Below the pieces are notes generated by a model. That model saw nothing but the letters and a program-made list of their open reading frames with translations, was not told the DNA's origin and did not search any database. Below, piece by piece: positions 63,901-64,000 of a DNA stretch of 64,000 nt. Location: positions 310,001 through 374,000 of the forward strand of contig NW_027488720.1 in assembly GCF_050948215.1 (NCBI RefSeq), read 5' to 3'. Made by a program: the position numbers and the translations under genes. How positions within the stretch are numbered: position 1 is the first letter of the stretch; the number at the start of each line of letters is the position of its first letter. Source of the stretch: Halictus rubicundus. Taxonomy: Eukaryota; Arthropoda; Insecta; Hymenoptera; Halictidae.

Positions 63901-64000
63901 GAGGATAGGATAGGATACACTATATGATAGGATAGAGGATAGGATAGGATAGTGGATTGGATAGGATAGAGGATAGGATAGGATAGAGGATAGGATAGGA

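Larger units (their letters stand above)
49446..64000. repeat. GGATA/GGATAGA satellite array, right arm
   Basis: This is the same satellite family as the left arm. The first part, to roughly 53.7 kb, continues the 4.95-kb family: GGACATCGG near 49733, GAGCATAGGG units, GGGGATTTGATAG units, and a 195-bp stretch at 52508-52702 matching 31699-31893. Beyond about 54 kb the mix of variants changes, with GAGAGGATAGG, GGGCATTGG, TATAATAGG and GGATCGG units becoming frequent and order less regular. No gene or transposon is visible. The minus strand again shows long frames caused by the repeat. Confidence 0.97.

Noticed and set aside
1..64000. Telomere repeat array
   Set aside because: The unit GGATA/GGATAGA is neither TTAGG nor a known variant I can name, it is too heterogeneous, and it continues on both sides of the element to both window ends. 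A 10-base GGTTAGGTTA at about 40337 is too short to matter.
1..64000. CRISPR array
   Set aside because: The repeats are contiguous short satellite units without spacers of unrelated sequence, and there are no cas genes.

Overview
The window is satellite DNA interrupted by one long retrotransposon insertion. It is eukaryotic. The retrotransposon's two proteins place it in the R1 clade of non-LTR elements, a group known mainly from arthropods, so an insect or other arthropod is the best guess; order and species cannot be fixed from the sequence. I see no host protein gene, rRNA, tRNA or CRISPR array.

Satellite, 1-38654 and 49446-64000: nearly pure short tandem repeat built from GGATA pentamers and GGATAGA heptamers, most often combined as a 12-bp unit GGATAGGATAGA. 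Variant units are arranged in higher-order repeats that have themselves been duplicated: about 0.65 kb (3.5-4.8 kb), 1,160 bp (5.5-7.4 kb), 313 bp (15 kb), 5.97 kb (16.2-27.9 kb), 4.95 kb (27.7-37.5 kb, with a third rearranged copy split by the retrotransposon), 330 bp (51.3-52.1 kb), about 0.53 kb (53.9-55.7 kb) and 1.63 kb (57.8-60.8 kb). The minus strand has almost no stop codons, so it carries long meaningless frames reading Tyr-Pro-Ile-Leu-Ser.

Insertion, 38655-49445 (10.8 kb): in order, a 1.96-kb direct repeat, an approximately 0.73-kb 5' UTR, ORF1 (Gag-like, three zinc knuckles, 41350-42894), ORF2 (APE endonuclease plus reverse transcriptase plus C-terminal zinc motif, to 46163), 1.3 kb of unique 3' UTR, a second nearly identical 1.96-kb direct repeat, and 19 A residues. 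The right end of the first repeat matches exactly the poly(A) addition site of the second, so the left repeat is the tail of an upstream head-to-tail copy. Undisrupted satellite paralogues at 29087-29102 and 34045-34060 act as an empty site and show that the whole 10.8-kb composite sits inside one target-site duplication of about 16 bp. It therefore looks like one integration event of an LTR-like or dimeric non-LTR element, not two separate insertions.

The ORFs are intact and the repeats almost identical, so the insertion is recent. ORF1 protein would package the RNA, the ORF2 endonuclease would nick satellite DNA, and the reverse transcriptase would copy the RNA from its 3' end. ORF2 has no ATG near its expected start, which is the main doubt about this copy's competence. 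The most interesting points are the LTR-like architecture, a possible preference for the GGATA satellite, and the unusual ORF1/ORF2 junction.
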